Assembly: GCA_947628305.1 (NCBI GenBank)
Contig: CANQZG010000001.1
Location: 310,001-374,000 of the forward strand
Length of the DNA stretch: 64,000 nucleotides
Source of the DNA: an uncultured Muribaculaceae bacterium
GTDB taxonomy: Bacteria; Bacteroidota; Bacteroidia; Bacteroidales; Muribaculaceae
Direction: 5' to 3'
Position numbers and translations under genes: made by a program. Shown piece by piece: positions 8,479-16,146 of this stretch; within the stretch, counting starts at the first letter, position 1; each line of letters begins with the position of its first letter. The notes below the pieces were generated by a model that did not search any database, was not told where the DNA came from, and was given only the letters and a program-made list of their open reading frames with translations.

Positions 8479-8622
8479 TTGTTGCAAAATTCGCGAATCA
8501 ACATCGTAGGGACGCGCCAACGTGCGCGTCCTCAAATTGGCATATTATCAATCATCTGTAATAAAAGACGCGCTCGTTGGCGCGTCCCTAAGATTTCGCA
8601 TCAAATCTCAATTTTGCAACAG
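8479..8622. repeat. Inverted doublet of the GTAG-type palindrome
   Basis: The plus-strand unit is GTAG + GGACGCGC, loop CAACGT, GCGCGTCC (8506-8531). The opposite unit is at 8567-8590 (arms GACGCGC and GCGCGTC, then CTA). The outer flanks GTTGTTGCAAAATTCGCGA (from 8479) and a partly complementary segment ending ATTTTGCAACAG (to 8622) extend the inverted symmetry. A similar doublet, with its outer ATTTCGCATCAA and TTGCAACAA words, is at 56485-56600. Confidence 0.75.
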
Positions 8623-8640
8623 CACCCTACCAATCCCATA
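8623..8640. repeat. Right arm of the 18-base inverted repeat
   Basis: CACCCTACCAATCCCATA is the exact reverse complement of 7526-7543. It ends 13 bases before the last codon of the flavodiiron gene. Confidence 0.8.
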
Positions 8641-8652
8641 GGGAAACGATGT

Positions 8653-9849
8653 TCAGCGTAGGGCGGCGAGATAGGCGTCGGCAAAGGCGGCGAGTTGCGT
8701 GTCGAGCGACGGAGAGAGTGATTGTCGCATCTCCACCTTGGCATCGATGACAGGGATTCCACCCGCGTCAAGCAATGCGTTCATCTTCTTGAGGGCCTGC
8801 GGCGCCCAGGTGAACGAGCCGAGCGTGGCGACGACGCGGTTTTTCATTCCGCGCTGCACCAATGCCCGCAGGAATGTCTCGACCGGCGGGAATATCTCAT
8901 TGTTATATGTGGGCGATGCAATCACGACACCACGGAAACGCATCACGTCGGCAAGGAGGAATGACAACGGCACTGTCGCCACATTACACATCTTTATGTT
9001 CCTCTCACCCGACGCTGCCAAACAGGCTGCAAAACGCTCACAAAGGCGTTCGGTGTTACCATACATCGACCCGTAGACAATCAATGTCCCGCCATCAAGC
9101 GGCTCCCACCTCGACATTCGGTCATAGAGCGAGACGACACGCTCCGCATCGGCATGCCACACCGGGCCATGGGTCGAACAGACATACCGTATATCAAGTC
9201 CTGCGACCTTGGCGAGGGCTTTCTGCACGAACGAACCATATTTAGCCACAATGTTGGAATAATAACGGTGCATCTCGAGAAAATACCCATCAACATTCAT
9301 GTCGCAATCCACGACCGCACCGCTCAACGCCCCGAAACACCCGAACGCGTCCCCGGTGAAAATCACGCCGTCACATTCAAGCCATGTCATCATCGTCTCG
9401 GGCCAATGGACCATCGGCGTCAATACAAACTTCAGGTCAACGCCACCGCCCAACGGCAGGATATCCCCGTCCTTGACGATAACCATGTCGTCATCAGGCA
9501 CACTGTAATACCCCTGAAGCATGTCGGCGGTCTTGCCGTTACCCACTATTCTAAGGGACGGGAACGCACGGCGCAACAATGCGATTGCGCCTGAATGGTC
9601 AGGCTCCATGTGATTCACGACAAGATAATCGGGAGCGACCCCACCGGTGATTTCAAGCAGATGGTCTATCAGACGTTCGGTGAACGCGAGATGCGTACCG
9701 TCTACAAGAGCGATTTTGTCTTCGCCCTTGACAATATATGAATTGTAACTCACTCCATTCGGCAGAGGCCACAATGATTCAAACAATGCCGATGTACGGT
9801 CATTCACCCCAGCATAATGGACACAGGGGGTTATCTTGTCAATATTCAT
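8653..9849 (-). CDS. FprA-family A-type flavodiiron protein
   Basis: Flavodiiron proteins reduce oxygen to water (or NO to N2O) in the cytoplasm of anaerobes, with electrons from rubredoxin or a related donor. The 398-residue protein has an N-terminal metallo-beta-lactamase-like domain with di-iron ligands H80, E82 and D84 in HMEPDHSG, then H148, D167 and H227, and a C-terminal flavodoxin domain with the FMN phosphate loop GSMYGNTE (about 260-267). No extra rubredoxin or NAD(P)H domain is fused, so this is the short class A type. The role fits oxygen protection in a gut anaerobe. It is the second minus-strand gene after efp, but a strong hairpin between them suggests separate transcription. 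Confidence 0.92.
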   Translation of the reverse strand: MNIDKITPCVHYAGVNDRTSALFESLWPLPNGVSYNSYIVKGEDKIALVDGTHLAFTERLIDHLLEITGGVAPDYLVVNHMEPDHSGAIALLRRAFPSLRIVGNGKTADMLQGYYSVPDDDMVIVKDGDILPLGGGVDLKFVLTPMVHWPETMMTWLECDGVIFTGDAFGCFGALSGAVVDCDMNVDGYFLEMHRYYSNIVAKYGSFVQKALAKVAGLDIRYVCSTHGPVWHADAERVVSLYDRMSRWEPLDGGTLIVYGSMYGNTERLCERFAACLAASGERNIKMCNVATVPLSFLLADVMRFRGVVIASPTYNNEIFPPVETFLRALVQRGMKNRVVATLGSFTWAPQALKKMNALLDAGGIPVIDAKVEMRQSLSPSLDTQLAAFADAYLAALR

Positions 9850-9863
9850 AGAGTTATAATGAT

Positions 9864-9909
9864 AAAACGCCTTGGCGCACGTCTGTCATGGCACGCCAAA
9901 GCGAGTTTT
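9864..9909 (-). terminator. Terminator-like hairpin after efp
   Basis: Read on the minus strand, a stem made from CGCTTTGGCG and CGCCAAGGCG is flanked by AAAA and TTTT runs. It lies 23 bases beyond the efp stop and before fprA, and could work in both directions. Confidence 0.6.
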
Positions 9910-9931
9910 ATAAATTCCTTTTCAGAGTATA

Positions 9932-10498
9932 TCAGGCCTTGATGCGCTCTACGTATGACCCGTCGCGTGTATCGATGCGCACCTTGTCGCCGATGTTGCA
10001 GAACAGGGGCACACGCACCTCGGCACCGGTCTCGACGGTCGCGGGTTTGAGGGTATTGGTTGCGGTATCACCCTTGATACCGGGTTCGGTATAGGTGATT
10101 TCAAGCACCACCGATGTGGGCATCTCACATGTCAGTATAGTCTCGCTGGCAGCGTGAACCATGGCCTCGCATATATCGCCTTCCTTGAGGAACTGCACGC
10201 CGTCGATGCTCTCGCCGGGGAGGGCGACCTGTTCAAATGTCTCGGTGTGCATGAAGTTGTAACCCATATCGTCCTTGTAGAGATACTGGTAGGGACGACG
10301 CTCGATGCGCACCTCCTCCACTTTCACACCCGAGTTCCACGTCTTGTCAATCACACGGCCTGTCTTTACGTTCTTCAGCTTGGTGCGGACAAAAGCCGGG
10401 CCTTTGCCGGGTTTTACATGAAGAAACTCAACGATAAAGAAATAATTGCCGTCGATGTCAAGGCACATTCCGTTCTTAAAATCAGCAGTAGTTGCCAT
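9932..10498 (-). CDS. efp: Translation elongation factor P
   Basis: EF-P binds the ribosome between P and E sites and relieves stalling at proline runs. The 188-residue length and three-barrel layout are normal: KOW-like N-domain with the exposed loop [10 protein letters not shown] (K32 at the tip), a central OB domain (DICEAMVHA region) and the C-terminal OB domain with the signature [23 protein letters not shown] lysine at the loop tip fits either the unmodified or the lysylated type; no modification enzyme is visible nearby. It has its own promoter and a hairpin in its 5' leader. Confidence 0.95.
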   Translation of the reverse strand: MATTADFKNGMCLDIDGNYFFIVEFLHVKPGKGPAFVRTKLKNVKTGRVIDKTWNSGVKVEEVRIERRPYQYLYKDDMGYNFMHTETFEQVALPGESIDGVQFLKEGDICEAMVHAASETILTCEMPTSVVLEITYTEPGIKGDTATNTLKPATVETGAEVRVPLFCNIGDKVRIDTRDGSYVERIKA

Positions 10499-10544
10499 AA
10501 AATCTATTTAATTATTATATTATATTCCTGATACTACACGCATT

Positions 10545-10599
10545 GAAATCATTTAAACTTTTGAATCGATAACATTTTTCAATAAGTTTAAATGACTTC
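10545..10599 (-). promoter_or_regulatory. Hairpin in the efp 5' leader
   Basis: The sequence GAAATCATTTAAACTTTTGAA (10545-10565) pairs with TTCAATAAGTTTAAATGACTTC (10578-10599), leaving a loop of about 12 bases. On the minus strand this falls between the candidate efp promoter (10638-10645) and the start at 10498. It may affect mRNA stability or translation; no known riboswitch class is recognised. Confidence 0.4.
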
Positions 10600-10637
10600 A
10601 TTATCTCGGATTTCAGCAATAACCCGATAACACGGTG

Positions 10638-10645
10638 CAAAGATA
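10638..10645 (-). promoter_or_regulatory. Candidate efp promoter -7 box
   Basis: The minus strand reads TATCTTTG, an exact match to TAnnTTTG. No clear -33 TTTG is seen at the expected distance. Transcription would start near 10630, giving a leader of about 130 bases. Confidence 0.5.
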
Positions 10646-10708
10646 GCAATAATTTTTGTAAATTTGACTTCGTCCTATATACTCTCGCTCGGCAATGCTA
10701 AAATAGAT

Positions 10709-10739
10709 TTTGCATTGCCCTCGCTTATTCGTATATTTG
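10709..10739 (+). promoter_or_regulatory. Promoter of the beta-propeller gene
   Basis: TTTG (10709-10712), 19 bases, then TATATTTG (10732-10739) is an exact Bacteroidota promoter. The start codon at 10767 follows 27 bases later. Confidence 0.75.
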
Positions 10740-10766
10740 CATCTGTCACCACATTACACACTCGCA

Positions 10767-12146
10767 ATGAAACGTCTGATATTTTCACTATTGACGGCAC
10801 TACTGTCAATCGCGGTATCCGCCACCAATCCCGACTTCACGTTTGTCTCCCCCGATTTCTATTCGATGTCGGTATCATCGGGACTGAACCTCATGCTCAC
10901 AGTCGACCGCAAACACGACGCAAACGGCAAATATCAGCGCAAGGCCTTGATGACCATGACCGACATCAGTTCCGAGAAAAAGCTGTGGACTATGGATTTC
11001 TATCCCGACAAAGAATGGTGTACACTGACATCTAACGGGGTCATTTTAACCAGTGGCAACAAAACCCATCTGATAGACCGATACACAGGCAAGACCACCG
11101 CGACGCTAAAACTCAACGCGTTATATTATGATGAAAGTGCCGACATTATCATAGGATACCAAAAGACCGTGGCAAAAAAATTACTGGCGTTCAAAATAAG
11201 CACAGGTGAAAAACTCTGGGAAACAAAAATCGAAAAGACACCCGCGCCAAGATGGGAATATTTAGACACGGTTGGCTCGACCCTCTTAGTCACCATGTTC
11301 CCGAAAATCATTTCAATAAACCTCAATGACGGCCAAATCAAGGAGCTGAAACTGAAAACCGAGATATCCGACAACAAGGGCACCGCCGCACAGATTGGCG
11401 CGGGAATCGCATTAGGACTGCTCACCGGGGGAATCTTTGCCACCGAGATGAAACTGACCGATGTAAACTCGACCCCGATAAAAGAACAAGGCCGGTACTA
11501 TGTATCAGACCGCGATTATATCCGCTGCATCGACTCGGCGCTTAACGAAATATGGAAATACCGTTTGCCTGAAAAGACAGGGGCACACGCGCGACTATTC
11601 ATAGACGGCGACACTCTGTGCATGCTAAATGAGGGGTACGCATTCAGCTCATTCAACAACAAACGCCGCTCCACGGGCAAAAAATTCTTCGCACGGTTCA
11701 ACAAAAACACCGGGGAGAATATCAACATCTCCTATCTGCCCGAAAAGCACGATGAGTCCATCTGGGATAAAGACCTAAGTCCAACGTCCGGCAGACTTTA
11801 CTTATATGACCTACAGTCCAATTCTTACCATCTGCTGACCAACCGCAGCGACAGCTTCATGCTATGGCACAACAAGGGCGACCATTATGACGTGTCGCGC
11901 GTGGATGCCAACCTCGACATCATCGAGACCTATCCCTACGACAACCTGTTCACCATCCGTGCAGAAACCCAAGGTTACGCCTTGGTCTCTCCATTTAATG
12001 ACATGACAATCTTTCACGTCATCACATCCGATGGGAAACACGTGGAAACCTGGCAAGCCGACTCCAAATATCTCGTCCTGGACGGAGACCACTTCTACAC
12101 CACCAAGCCACTGCTGCTTGAACGCCATTCCTTCCCGCAAAAATAA
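10767..12146 (+). CDS. Secreted PQQ-like beta-propeller protein
   Basis: The 459-residue protein begins with a signal peptide (MKRLIFSLLTALLSIAVSA). The body has repeated blade-like segments with a W or Y near the end of each, such as EKKLWTMDFYPDKEW, GEKLWETKIEKT and LNEIWKYRLPEKTGA, as in PQQ/Kelch-like eight-bladed propellers. A hydrophobic glycine-rich stretch (GAGIALGLLTGGIFATEM, about residues 215-232) interrupts the propeller and could be a membrane-active loop. ATG 10767 was chosen because the signal peptide starts there and a promoter sits just upstream; an in-frame ATG at 10710 lies within the promoter. Ligand unknown. Confidence 0.7.
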   Translation: MKRLIFSLLTALLSIAVSATNPDFTFVSPDFYSMSVSSGLNLMLTVDRKHDANGKYQRKALMTMTDISSEKKLWTMDFYPDKEWCTLTSNGVILTSGNKTHLIDRYTGKTTATLKLNALYYDESADIIIGYQKTVAKKLLAFKISTGEKLWETKIEKTPAPRWEYLDTVGSTLLVTMFPKIISINLNDGQIKELKLKTEISDNKGTAAQIGAGIALGLLTGGIFATEMKLTDVNSTPIKEQGRYYVSDRDYIRCIDSALNEIWKYRLPEKTGAHARLFIDGDTLCMLNEGYAFSSFNNKRRSTGKKFFARFNKNTGENINISYLPEKHDESIWDKDLSPTSGRLYLYDLQSNSYHLLTNRSDSFMLWHNKGDHYDVSRVDANLDIIETYPYDNLFTIRAETQGYALVSPFNDMTIFHVITSDGKHVETWQADSKYLVLDGDHFYTTKPLLLERHSFPQK

Positions 12147-12204
12147 GATGTTTCTGATTTCAATCAGATTCTAATCAACCAACACACCTCTTAACGTCAA
12201 ATAT

Positions 12205-13920
12205 ATGGAACTACAATATTACGCAGTAAAACACATTACACCCATTTTATTATTGTCTCTTCTTTTCAGTTGCGGAACCAATGAGACACGTGACAGCCTT
12301 GAAAAGGCCGAATCATTGATAATGGAAAACCCCGACTCGGCAATGATAATCCTTGCCGAAATAAACCCGACACAACTTAACGGGTTTAACCGGGCACTCT
12401 ATGCCGTAACCTATTCACACGGACAATACCGCACATACCAATCGGAGGAAAACGATTCGCTCATCAATATCGCCGTCGAATATTTTGAAAGGCACACTGA
12501 TAAACCACGTCTCATGACCTCATTATATTGCCAAGGAAGAATTCATGAAACCGCATGCAACTATTCCGAGGCAATTATTTCAGCGATGCAATGCGATGAA
12601 CTTGCACGCGAACTCGCTAACGATTATTACATCGCGCGAGCAAACGAGCTAATCGCAGATATCTGGAGCGAAACACACAATTACGCTAAGGCCATTGAAA
12701 ATCGTCAACTCGCAGTGGAACACTACCGCCGTTCAGGTCATATACCTAACAGCCAATACTCTACAATAGACCTCGCAATCGACATTTCCAACAATGGCGA
12801 CCATGCGAAAAGCATCCAAATCCTAAAATCAATTCTCTCAACCCCAAACAGTACAGACATACATATAGAACAATACTGTCAAAAATCACTAATCAGACCT
12901 CTTTGGTCTTTAGACAGCATCGAGACAGCATATAATGCAGCAGTACTTTCGTTAAATAATTGTGAATCATTTGATTCAGTATATGCACTATGTTACATGG
13001 CCGATATCGAAGCAAACAAAGGCAACATGATTAATGCAAATACATTATTTGATAACGCCTCTATAATTTTAGAGCACAGTAATACTAGAAAAAATGAAGT
13101 TTTTCTCAATTTATTTAAAGGTCGCATATCTGAAAGGCAAAATAAATATATCGAAGCAATTGAACTTTATAAGCGAATTTATGCATATCAAGATTCTGTC
13201 ACCCAAGAAATATTAAGACAGTCTGTGGCAAACAATGTTACTAATCTATTCAAAAACAGAGCTGAAGCATCAAATCAAAAAGCACACAAATTCAAAAATG
13301 CCCTTACCATAACATTACTACTTGCAACAATTATTGTTTCCCTAATCGTTATCTCATATAAAATCAGAGAAAGACATAGAGCCATTGAATTAAAAAGCAA
13401 AATATTGGAATTAAAAAACCTCAATTTACAATTGATTGATTATGAAAATAAAATAACGAATCAATCTCTTTCAATTGCTAAATCACAATTAAGCCAATCT
13501 TTTTTAGAGTCCCAAATTATTAACCTATTGAAGACGCAATTTTCCTCAATAAATGAGATATGCGATGAATTATTCGCTTATCAAGCCGATGAAATACCAA
13601 AACGACAAAAAGCATTAGCAAAAAAAGCTGAAAAACTGATTAACTCCATGAAAACGAAATCATTTATCAATGAATTAGAGAATATTTTAAATGACAACGT
13701 TAATGATATAATAAAGAAAATACGTACACAGGTTCCCACATTAAGACCCGATGAGATTTCATTTCTATGCTATTGTATCGCAGGTTTTTCAATGAAATCT
13801 ATTTCGATTTTCACCGGATTAAAATATCCAAGCGTATATTCCAAGCGTAAGAAAATCAAACAGACCATTGAACACACAAATCCAAAAGATTTAGACCTTT
13901 TCATATCTCACATTTCATAA
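12205..13920 (+). CDS. Membrane-anchored TPR protein with C-terminal HTH (putative regulator)
   Basis: The 571-residue protein starts with a lipoprotein-like signal (LLSLLFSC, Cys23), has TPR helices up to about residue 350, a single membrane helix at about 365-385 (ALTITLLLATIIVSLIVISY), a coiled-coil segment, and a C-terminal helix-turn-helix-like region (about 512-560, RPDEISFLCYCIAGFSMKSI). This layout is a known Bacteroidales family thought to sense an envelope signal with the TPR part and act on DNA from the membrane. It precedes a DUF3244 gene and a lipoprotein gene that could be its targets. From about 12900 the coding sequence becomes clearly more AT-rich than its first third. Target sites are unknown. 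Confidence 0.75.
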   Translation: MELQYYAVKHITPILLLSLLFSCGTNETRDSLEKAESLIMENPDSAMIILAEINPTQLNGFNRALYAVTYSHGQYRTYQSEENDSLINIAVEYFERHTDKPRLMTSLYCQGRIHETACNYSEAIISAMQCDELARELANDYYIARANELIADIWSETHNYAKAIENRQLAVEHYRRSGHIPNSQYSTIDLAIDISNNGDHAKSIQILKSILSTPNSTDIHIEQYCQKSLIRPLWSLDSIETAYNAAVLSLNNCESFDSVYALCYMADIEANKGNMINANTLFDNASIILEHSNTRKNEVFLNLFKGRISERQNKYIEAIELYKRIYAYQDSVTQEILRQSVANNVTNLFKNRAEASNQKAHKFKNALTITLLLATIIVSLIVISYKIRERHRAIELKSKILELKNLNLQLIDYENKITNQSLSIAKSQLSQSFLESQIINLLKTQFSSINEICDELFAYQADEIPKRQKALAKKAEKLINSMKTKSFINELENILNDNVNDIIKKIRTQVPTLRPDEISFLCYCIAGFSMKSISIFTGLKYPSVYSKRKKIKQTIEHTNPKDLDLFISHIS

Positions 13921-14127
13921 CCCATTATATATCAGTGTGTTATCATCACCACCTCCAACACACTATTATTCAGTCATTTACAAACATCATAAAACATCAT
14001 AAAGTTTACATCTGATTTTCAATTATTTATCAACATTTTTCATAATAAAAACAAAGACATTTTTTATCATCACTCATCCAGTTCCAGCTAAATTTGCAAC
14101 GGTACTAATCTAACAAATTTAGCATTT
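13921..14127 (+). promoter_or_regulatory. AT-rich leader with candidate promoter of the DUF3244 gene
   Basis: TAAATTTG at 14089-14096 is an exact -7 box 31 bases before the start at 14128. No good -33 box is seen. The rest of this AT-rich stretch has a direct repeat ACATCATAAA around 13984-14003 but no gene. Confidence 0.5.
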
Positions 14128-14493
14128 ATGAAAAAATCATTTTTCTTAAGCGTTTTATTCGCCATTGGATGCATTTATATGTATCCCGAGACCCCACCTC
14201 CAACCGCAACCATTCCACTAACACCGCCAAGAGACAAGAAGAACCGGCCTCATGATGAAGTCCAAGGAGTCAATGCCTATTATTCCGACAATAAAGTTAT
14301 ATTATATTTTGAGTCATACGATGGGATGGCGACTACAACCATCATAAACTCTGACACAGGCAACAACTACAACAACATCTCAAGCACCGCCACGCAACCC
14401 ATTGAAATATATATTGGGAACGAAAGTGGATATTACACGATATACATCGAGACATCACACGGTTCAATCTACGAAGGCAATTTACAATTATAG
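14128..14493 (+). CDS. DUF3244-family small secreted protein
   Basis: The 121-residue protein has an N-terminal signal-like segment (MKKSFFLSVLFAIGCIYMY), a proline-rich linker (PPPTATIPLTPP) and a small beta-sandwich-like C-terminal domain with VNAYYSDNKVILYFES and IYIGNESGYYTIYIE. That pattern matches DUF3244 proteins, common in Bacteroidales and often next to TPR-HTH regulators, as here. They are thought to be periplasmic or surface proteins; no function is established. Codon use is AT-rich like the following gene. Confidence 0.7.
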   Translation: MKKSFFLSVLFAIGCIYMYPETPPPTATIPLTPPRDKKNRPHDEVQGVNAYYSDNKVILYFESYDGMATTTIINSDTGNNYNNISSTATQPIEIYIGNESGYYTIYIETSHGSIYEGNLQL

Positions 14494-14528
14494 ACCGTTA
14501 ATAAACCATTAGCCCAAAAGTTATCACA

Positions 14529-15401
14529 ATGAAAACAATCAAATTCATCATTTGCTCAATTTTAGTTATCTCAATTTTCGGGGTATGGAGTGCATGTAAC
14601 ACTTCCGAAGATGTAGTTTCCAAAAAAATTTCAGACAAACAAGTACTTGCAGAGTTAGACATGAGCCTCGATTCTTTGATTAATGAATTTACCAAAGAAT
14701 ACCCACCTACACCGGCATCAAGATTCCTCGGGTTCAGGGACTTTTGGAAAGCTGTCAGAGCCGATTTTTACTCCACCGCAATCATGAATCCTTATACAGG
14801 ACAGCTCCAACAACATAATCATTTTGAAATTGCCACTTCCAAAGAATGTTGGAAGAAACGTAATCAAAACAAGCCAAACTACACGCCACAACAAATCCAA
14901 GAGTTAGATTCAATGCTTCAAGAAATGAAAATAACGTTGCAACAAACCCCCGATGATATAGGGGCAATTCACAATATCGCCATCATAGAACTAATTGTCA
15001 ACAATGAGGACAATTACGAAAGCACTGCGGAGCTAATGATTGCCATTGACAATAAGTTAAAACAATATGGTATCGAGACCGGAGTAACCGATTTTTCCGC
15101 AGCAGCCAATATCGTTGACGATTTCATTGATAATGTGTATGACGATTCTGACGATGTAATGTATGAGCGACTTATTTCTCGTTACAGTGACAAAAAGGAC
15201 GAATTATCAATACTACATAAATATTTTACCACCGCAAGCAAATACGCCGAACCTTCTGAAATAAGGTTATTTACTATTAAATTCAGAGAAGAACTTAAAG
15301 AACGGGTATTTGAACTTGACCCGCGGATATTGCGTCCGATTGAAGACTGCTTGGATTTAGCTCCAAAAAGTTATGACCTGTGGTCTACGTTGGGAAAATA
15401 A
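14529..15401 (+). CDS. Lipoprotein of unknown function
   Basis: The 290-residue protein has a lipoprotein signal with a VWSAC lipobox (Cys23), so it is probably anchored to the inner or outer membrane. The mature part is mainly helical and acidic (e.g. TPQQIQELDSMLQEMKITLQ and AAANIVDDFIDNVYDDSDDV) with no family I recognise. It follows the DUF3244 gene by 35 bases and precedes a barrel gene by 42, and may be one transcript with the former. The region is AT-rich compared with the flanking housekeeping genes, which is compatible with gain by transfer. Confidence 0.65.
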   Translation: MKTIKFIICSILVISIFGVWSACNTSEDVVSKKISDKQVLAELDMSLDSLINEFTKEYPPTPASRFLGFRDFWKAVRADFYSTAIMNPYTGQLQQHNHFEIATSKECWKKRNQNKPNYTPQQIQELDSMLQEMKITLQQTPDDIGAIHNIAIIELIVNNEDNYESTAELMIAIDNKLKQYGIETGVTDFSAAANIVDDFIDNVYDDSDDVMYERLISRYSDKKDELSILHKYFTTASKYAEPSEIRLFTIKFREELKERVFELDPRILRPIEDCLDLAPKSYDLWSTLGK

Positions 15402-15416
15402 ATCTACATCGACAAA

Positions 15417-15443
15417 ACAATAATACAATAATACAATAATACA
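15417..15443 (+). repeat. 8-base tandem repeat abutting a start codon
   Basis: ACAATAAT is repeated three times (15417-15440), followed by a partial unit ACA before ATG at 15444. It occupies the whole ribosome-binding region of the next gene, so a change in copy number would alter the spacing or sequence of that region. Confidence 0.75.
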
Positions 15444-16061
15444 ATGAAGATAAGGCAATTATTGAGTGCTGCCGTTATTATAACCGTCACGGCTGTGGCG
15501 ACGGCGCAGACTTCGTCACAACCGGAAACACGCCGATTCATCAACGACCGTTATGGAATTGCCGTAGGTGCAGGAATGAACAGCATCGCCACATCCAACC
15601 TTAGCCAAAAATTGCAGCTAAACGTCTCGGCCGGCGCATACACCTCCTGGACTGTCTCGTCTGCCGTAATCGAGACAGGACTGTGGTGGAATCGCCGCGA
15701 TTACAACCTCACAGGCTTCATTCCGCAGTATTCTGACATGACACGGTTAAAAACACACCTCAATTTCATTGAGATACCGTTGAAACTCGGATGGGAAATA
15801 TATCTATCTGACTTTAAGAAGCAGTCAGTCAGCCTGACACCTTCAATAGGAATGTATGGCGCATGTGCCGTCGATGACAGCATGAATGGATTCCGCCGTT
15901 TTGACATCGGCGGGACGCTCGGACTTCAATTAAACGTCAACCGATGGAGTTACCGTTTCGACTACCGTCACGGATGGCGTGACATCAACACCCGCATTGA
16001 CCGCCACATCAAGACACGCAGCTTTGACTTCTCAATCGGTTATGCGTTCATCATAAAATGA
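15444..16061 (+). CDS. PorT-like outer-membrane beta-barrel protein
   Basis: The 205-residue protein has a signal peptide (MKIRQLLSAAVIITVTAVATAQ) and then alternating beta-strand sequence: YTSWTVSSAVIETGLWWNR, LNFIEIPLKLGWEIYL, and the closing strand RSFDFSIGYAFIIK ending in a hydrophobic residue. The short IEIPL-like motif is typical of the Bacteroidales PorT/outer-membrane barrel (OMP_b-brl) family. The N-terminal mature segment GIAVGAGMNSIATS resembles other members. Function is unknown; an octameric tandem repeat precedes the start and a strong terminator follows. Confidence 0.75.
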   Translation: MKIRQLLSAAVIITVTAVATAQTSSQPETRRFINDRYGIAVGAGMNSIATSNLSQKLQLNVSAGAYTSWTVSSAVIETGLWWNRRDYNLTGFIPQYSDMTRLKTHLNFIEIPLKLGWEIYLSDFKKQSVSLTPSIGMYGACAVDDSMNGFRRFDIGGTLGLQLNVNRWSYRFDYRHGWRDINTRIDRHIKTRSFDFSIGYAFIIK

Positions 16062-16077
16062 ACGAATCTTCCTTGTC

Positions 16078-16118
16078 AAAAATAACGCCGCACGGATTGT
16101 CTGTGCGGCGTTATTTTT
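16078..16118. terminator. Strong bidirectional-type terminator
   Basis: Arms AAAAATAACGCCGCAC (16078-16093) and GTGCGGCGTTATTTTT (16103-16118) are perfectly complementary with a 9-base loop, and end in a T run. It separates the barrel gene from the following gene 28 bases later. Confidence 0.85.
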
Positions 16119-16146
16119 GTAATTTTGTATTCGATAATACAGGATT

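Larger units (their letters stand above)
8358..8652. other. Intergenic repeats between barrel gene and fprA
   Basis: This stretch contains a perfect 18-base palindrome, an inverted doublet of the GTAG-type palindrome (8479-8622) and the right arm of the 18-base inverted repeat (8623-8640). No gene or promoter was recognised. Confidence 0.7.

Noticed and set aside
8479..8661. 60-codon frame across the GTAG doublet
   Set aside because: It lies entirely in repeat sequence and overlaps the end of the flavodiiron gene.
15417..15440. Short tandem repeat considered as a CRISPR array
   Set aside because: The units are eight bases with no spacers and no cas genes nearby; it is a simple tandem repeat.
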